From assembly GCA_900470285.1 (NCBI GenBank), contig UCAG01000013.1, forward strand, positions 326 through 64,325: a DNA stretch of 64,000 nucleotides, written 5' to 3'. The stretch is from Hyphomicrobiales bacterium. Its GTDB lineage: Bacteria; Pseudomonadota; Alphaproteobacteria; Rhizobiales; Rhizobiaceae. Below, one piece after another: positions 61,998 through 64,000 of this stretch. Under the pieces are notes generated by a model. The model ran no database searches, was not told where the DNA came from, and saw only the letters and a list, made by a program, of their open reading frames with translations. The position numbers and the translations under genes were made by a program. Every line of letters begins with the position of its first letter. The first letter of the stretch is position 1.

Positions 61998-62405
61998 ATG
62001 AAAATCACGCCGCAGGATGCGCTGATCTATATTATGGTAACGGTTTCAGCTGCGGATACGCGGATGACAGATGCAGAATTGTCCTCCATCGGAAATCTTG
62101 TGCATCGCCTGCCGGTTTTTACCGGCTTTGATGACGAAAGAGTGCCGGAAATTGCCGAGCGTTGCTATGAATTGCTGACCAAGGATGATGGTCTGGATCG
62201 TATTCTTGATATTGCCCATCAGGCCCTGCCGGAAAAACTCTATGAAACAGCCTATGCTCTGGCTGTTGAAGTGGCTGCTGCCGACCTGCATGTTGAACAG
62301 GAAGAACTGGCATTCCTGCAACTGATGCGTGATTTGTGGAATCTTGATGAACTGAGCGTTGCTGCCATTGAGCGCAGTGCGCGCGTGCGTTTCCGCAAGT
62401 TGTAA
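61998..62405 (+). CDS. TerB-family (tellurite-resistance-like) small helical protein
   Basis: The 135-residue protein is nearly all helical and has acidic pairs 'SAADTRMTDAELSSIGNLVHRLPVF' in the first half and 'VAAADLHVEQEELAFLQLMRDLWNLD' in the second. This is the two-repeat pattern of TerB-like proteins that bind metals through conserved Asp/Glu. It starts at ATG 61998, with AGGAG 9-10 bases upstream; ATG 61980 is the alternative. No tellurite operon is present, so stress or membrane-linked signalling is only a family-level suggestion. Confidence 0.75.
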   Translation: MKITPQDALIYIMVTVSAADTRMTDAELSSIGNLVHRLPVFTGFDDERVPEIAERCYELLTKDDGLDRILDIAHQALPEKLYETAYALAVEVAAADLHVEQEELAFLQLMRDLWNLDELSVAAIERSARVRFRKL

Positions 62406-62449
62406 TCAGGTGATGAGCGCATCCTTTTTTGAGATGCGCTTATTTTTTC

Positions 62450-63346
62450 TTAATAGAAGTCGACCGGAAAATAGCGCAGATACAGGTCGTCTAAAACACC
62501 TTTGCGCTCCAATGCATTGAGTGCATTATTGAAGGTGAGACGCAGGTCAGCATCCTGCTTGCGCAACGCAATTGTCATTCCCTGTCCGAGAAATTCCGGT
62601 GCCGGATAGGTGCCGCCTATAAAGCGGCAGCAGGAGCCGTCCGGTGCTGCATTATCACCTGAGATTGTGGTCGGGTTCATCCAGAGCGACAGGCTCATCG
62701 CATCACCGAAAAGCAGCGGAATTTTGCCATCCCTGAGATCCTTATAGAGAAGCTCGCTGCTGCTATAAGGGCTGCTTTTTGCTTTCGGGAAGTAGGCTTT
62801 CAGCAAGGCTTCATGGGCGGAACCGGCGAGAACGCCAACGGTTTGCTCGTCAGGTGAAAAGTTCTTATCGGCCAGTTTCGATGTTTTTGCAGTTGCAAAG
62901 CGGGCAGGGAGGCTGAAATAAGCGCGGGTGAAGCTGAGAGTGGTACGTTTTTCCCGATCCGGTGTCAGTCCGGCAATCAGCACATCGGTTTCATTTTTCT
63001 GCAAAGCGGGAAGCAGCTCATTCCACGGGCGGGCTTCGATCAGGCAGCGGCTGGTGATCGCCAGCTCCTGACAAAGCGCACGGATCAAATCAATATGATA
63101 ACCGCTCAGCCGTCCTTGAGGGGAAAGACTGTTAAAGGGCGGAAAATCTGTGCCGGTAAGGAAACGTATCTGTGTTCTTTGTGAAATATCCGGTTTTGCC
63201 GGTTTCTGGTCGTCTCCTGCCAGATAAGGCGGAGCAGCGTAGGCGATTGCAATGCCGGTAGCGGATATTAACAGGGTCGCAGAGCAGGCAGCTGCGCAAT
63301 AGTTTAACGCCCGCTTGAGCAGGGCGGAAATAGTATCATTGCGCAT
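62450..63346 (-). CDS. Orphan family-3 periplasmic solute-binding protein
   Basis: The 298-residue protein has an N-terminal membrane/signal segment (about 16-37) and family-3 binding-protein motifs: 'IRFLTGTDFPPFNSLSPQGRLSGYHIDLIRALCQELAITSRCLIEARPWNELLPALQKNETDVLIAGLTPDREKRTTLSF' and C-terminal 'GVLDDLYLRYFPVDFY'. It would bind an amino acid or related small molecule. No permease or ATPase gene lies nearby, so it either uses another transporter or acts as a sensor. A Cys pair ('GSCCRF') is unusual. Confidence 0.82.
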   Translation of the reverse strand: MRNDTISALLKRALNYCAAACSATLLISATGIAIAYAAPPYLAGDDQKPAKPDISQRTQIRFLTGTDFPPFNSLSPQGRLSGYHIDLIRALCQELAITSRCLIEARPWNELLPALQKNETDVLIAGLTPDREKRTTLSFTRAYFSLPARFATAKTSKLADKNFSPDEQTVGVLAGSAHEALLKAYFPKAKSSPYSSSELLYKDLRDGKIPLLFGDAMSLSLWMNPTTISGDNAAPDGSCCRFIGGTYPAPEFLGQGMTIALRKQDADLRLTFNNALNALERKGVLDDLYLRYFPVDFY

Positions 63347-63625
63347 TGACTGGCTGCAGCTCCTGTCGGTTTATTCGAATTTTGCTCAGTATAAAATTTT
63401 CTCTCCTTTATAGAAAGTAGAACCTGCATGAACAATAAATTTATTTTTAAACAATGATTAATGTTGGTATTATTGAAATTTAATGATTTGTATATTGTAT
63501 TTTTTACAGTTGATATTTTTTAAAGATTATTATTATTGTTAATTTATCGTAAATTTCAAAATATATTTGTTTTGTTGCTTCTAATTTAATTGAGTTGATT
63601 TTGGTTAAATATTCGCGGGGGCGAA
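63347..63625. other. AT-rich divergent promoter region
   Basis: The 279 bases between the solute-binding protein (minus) and the edge gene (plus) are strongly AT-rich, especially 63430-63600. No coding frame is seen; promoters of both genes are expected. Confidence 0.4.
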
Positions 63626-64000
63626 ATGACAATACATTTGTTGTTCTCACAAAGTTTTATAAAGCTCTGCGCCGGGTTCTCAGTCCGGCTTGTCGCTGCC
63701 GGCTTAGGTAAAGCGGATATTATTGCGGCCTTTGCCAGTGCGGCGCGGCATAATACGTCTTTTAATGATGAACTCGTACATAAAGGTGCAATTTCTGAGG
63801 CTGCGCTTTACCGGCTTTGGGCTGATGAAACGGGACTGACTTATGATGATGCGCCGGATGCAGGAGAGGTGTTGTTGCGTCCTTTTGATGGCCCGGCTCG
63901 TCTCAGCAGTATTCGTCATATATTGATTGCAGGGTCTAGAGGCCAAAGCCTGCTTTATATGGCGCCGGATCTCAGGGAATTGGCGATGCTGAAATTCTAT
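63626..64000 (+). CDS. Probable glycosyltransferase, N-terminal part (cut by right edge)
   Basis: An open frame from ATG 63626 runs in phase to the last base (125 codons), with GGGGG about 7 bases upstream of the ATG. After a short N-terminus the protein has 'HKGAISEAALYRLWADETGLTYDD', which resembles the small GspE/MshE N-terminal-like domain that precedes the catalytic part of some Rhizobiales family-2 glycosyltransferases. A second block 'LSSIRHILIAGSRGQSLLYMAPDLRELAML' also fits that linker. The catalytic and membrane parts lie outside, so the assignment is tentative. Confidence 0.5.
   Translation, partial: MTIHLLFSQSFIKLCAGFSVRLVAAGLGKADIIAAFASAARHNTSFNDELVHKGAISEAALYRLWADETGLTYDDAPDAGEVLLRPFDGPARLSSIRHILIAGSRGQSLLYMAPDLRELAMLKFY

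Noticed and set aside
1-64000. CRISPR arrays, prophage, insertion sequences, rRNA genes, replication origin
   Set aside because: Looked for on both strands; no regularly spaced repeats, integrase/transposase or phage structural genes, rRNA sequence or DnaA-box cluster was recognised.

Overview
The window looks like a chromosomal segment of an alphaproteobacterium of the order Hyphomicrobiales (Rhizobiales), probably a Brucellaceae-like organism of moderate GC. The signs are an Omp25/Omp31-type porin, a PodJ-like polar factor, the TauE/TIGR02186 gene pair, a class I lysyl-tRNA synthetase, a ligase-associated DNA-repair module and TGA-N9-TCA (RirA-like) sites before iron genes. I see no CRISPR array, prophage, insertion sequence or rRNA operon. 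There is one tRNA.

Layout. 1-7473: the 3' end of a very large repeat adhesin and its dedicated type I secretion system (TolC, LapB-like ABC, HlyD), followed by a small membrane protein. 8077-9923: a glutathione S-transferase and an AraC regulator. 10747-23566: an iron-acquisition island. It holds an LLM flavin monooxygenase and TonB receptor transcribed together, a divergent IclR regulator, a complete catecholate-siderophore ABC importer (fepC divergent from fepBDG), and a FecI-FecR-receptor cell-surface signalling set. 23939-27153: a MetX-like hydrolase, an MFS efflux protein and a divergent LysR. 27315-35507: a seven-gene catabolic operon of an opine-type ABC importer with two binding proteins, an M28-type and an M20/AbgB-type hydrolase, plus a divergent LysR with a perfect 26-bp palindrome between. 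35735-38408: tRNA-Thr(CGT), a nitronate-monooxygenase-like flavoprotein and an unknown membrane protein. 38409-45558: the ligase-associated module (DNA ligase, MBL exonuclease, Lhr-like helicase, PdeM phosphoesterase) with a TPR-methyltransferase in the middle. 45560-52565: an inverted-repeat element, TIGR02186 protein, TauE permease, PodJ and the porin. 53377-58662: a three-gene beta-oxidation operon. 58787-64000: a HTH protein, nuclease-like protein, LysRS, TerB-like protein, a lone solute-binding protein and the start of a probable glycosyltransferase cut by the right edge.

How the parts work together. The adhesin and its exporter form one surface-attachment system. The iron island joins outer-membrane uptake, inner-membrane import and possibly oxidative breakdown of the imported chelate, with candidate iron-responsive operators at three promoters. 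The amino-acid/opine operon couples import of a substrate to its hydrolysis in the cytoplasm. A GACGT-TTACG-type motif lies upstream of both the beta-oxidation operon and the nitronate-monooxygenase-like gene, suggesting a common fatty-acid or branched-chain acyl-CoA regulator. Functions rest on motif reading and recalled family features; no database search was possible.
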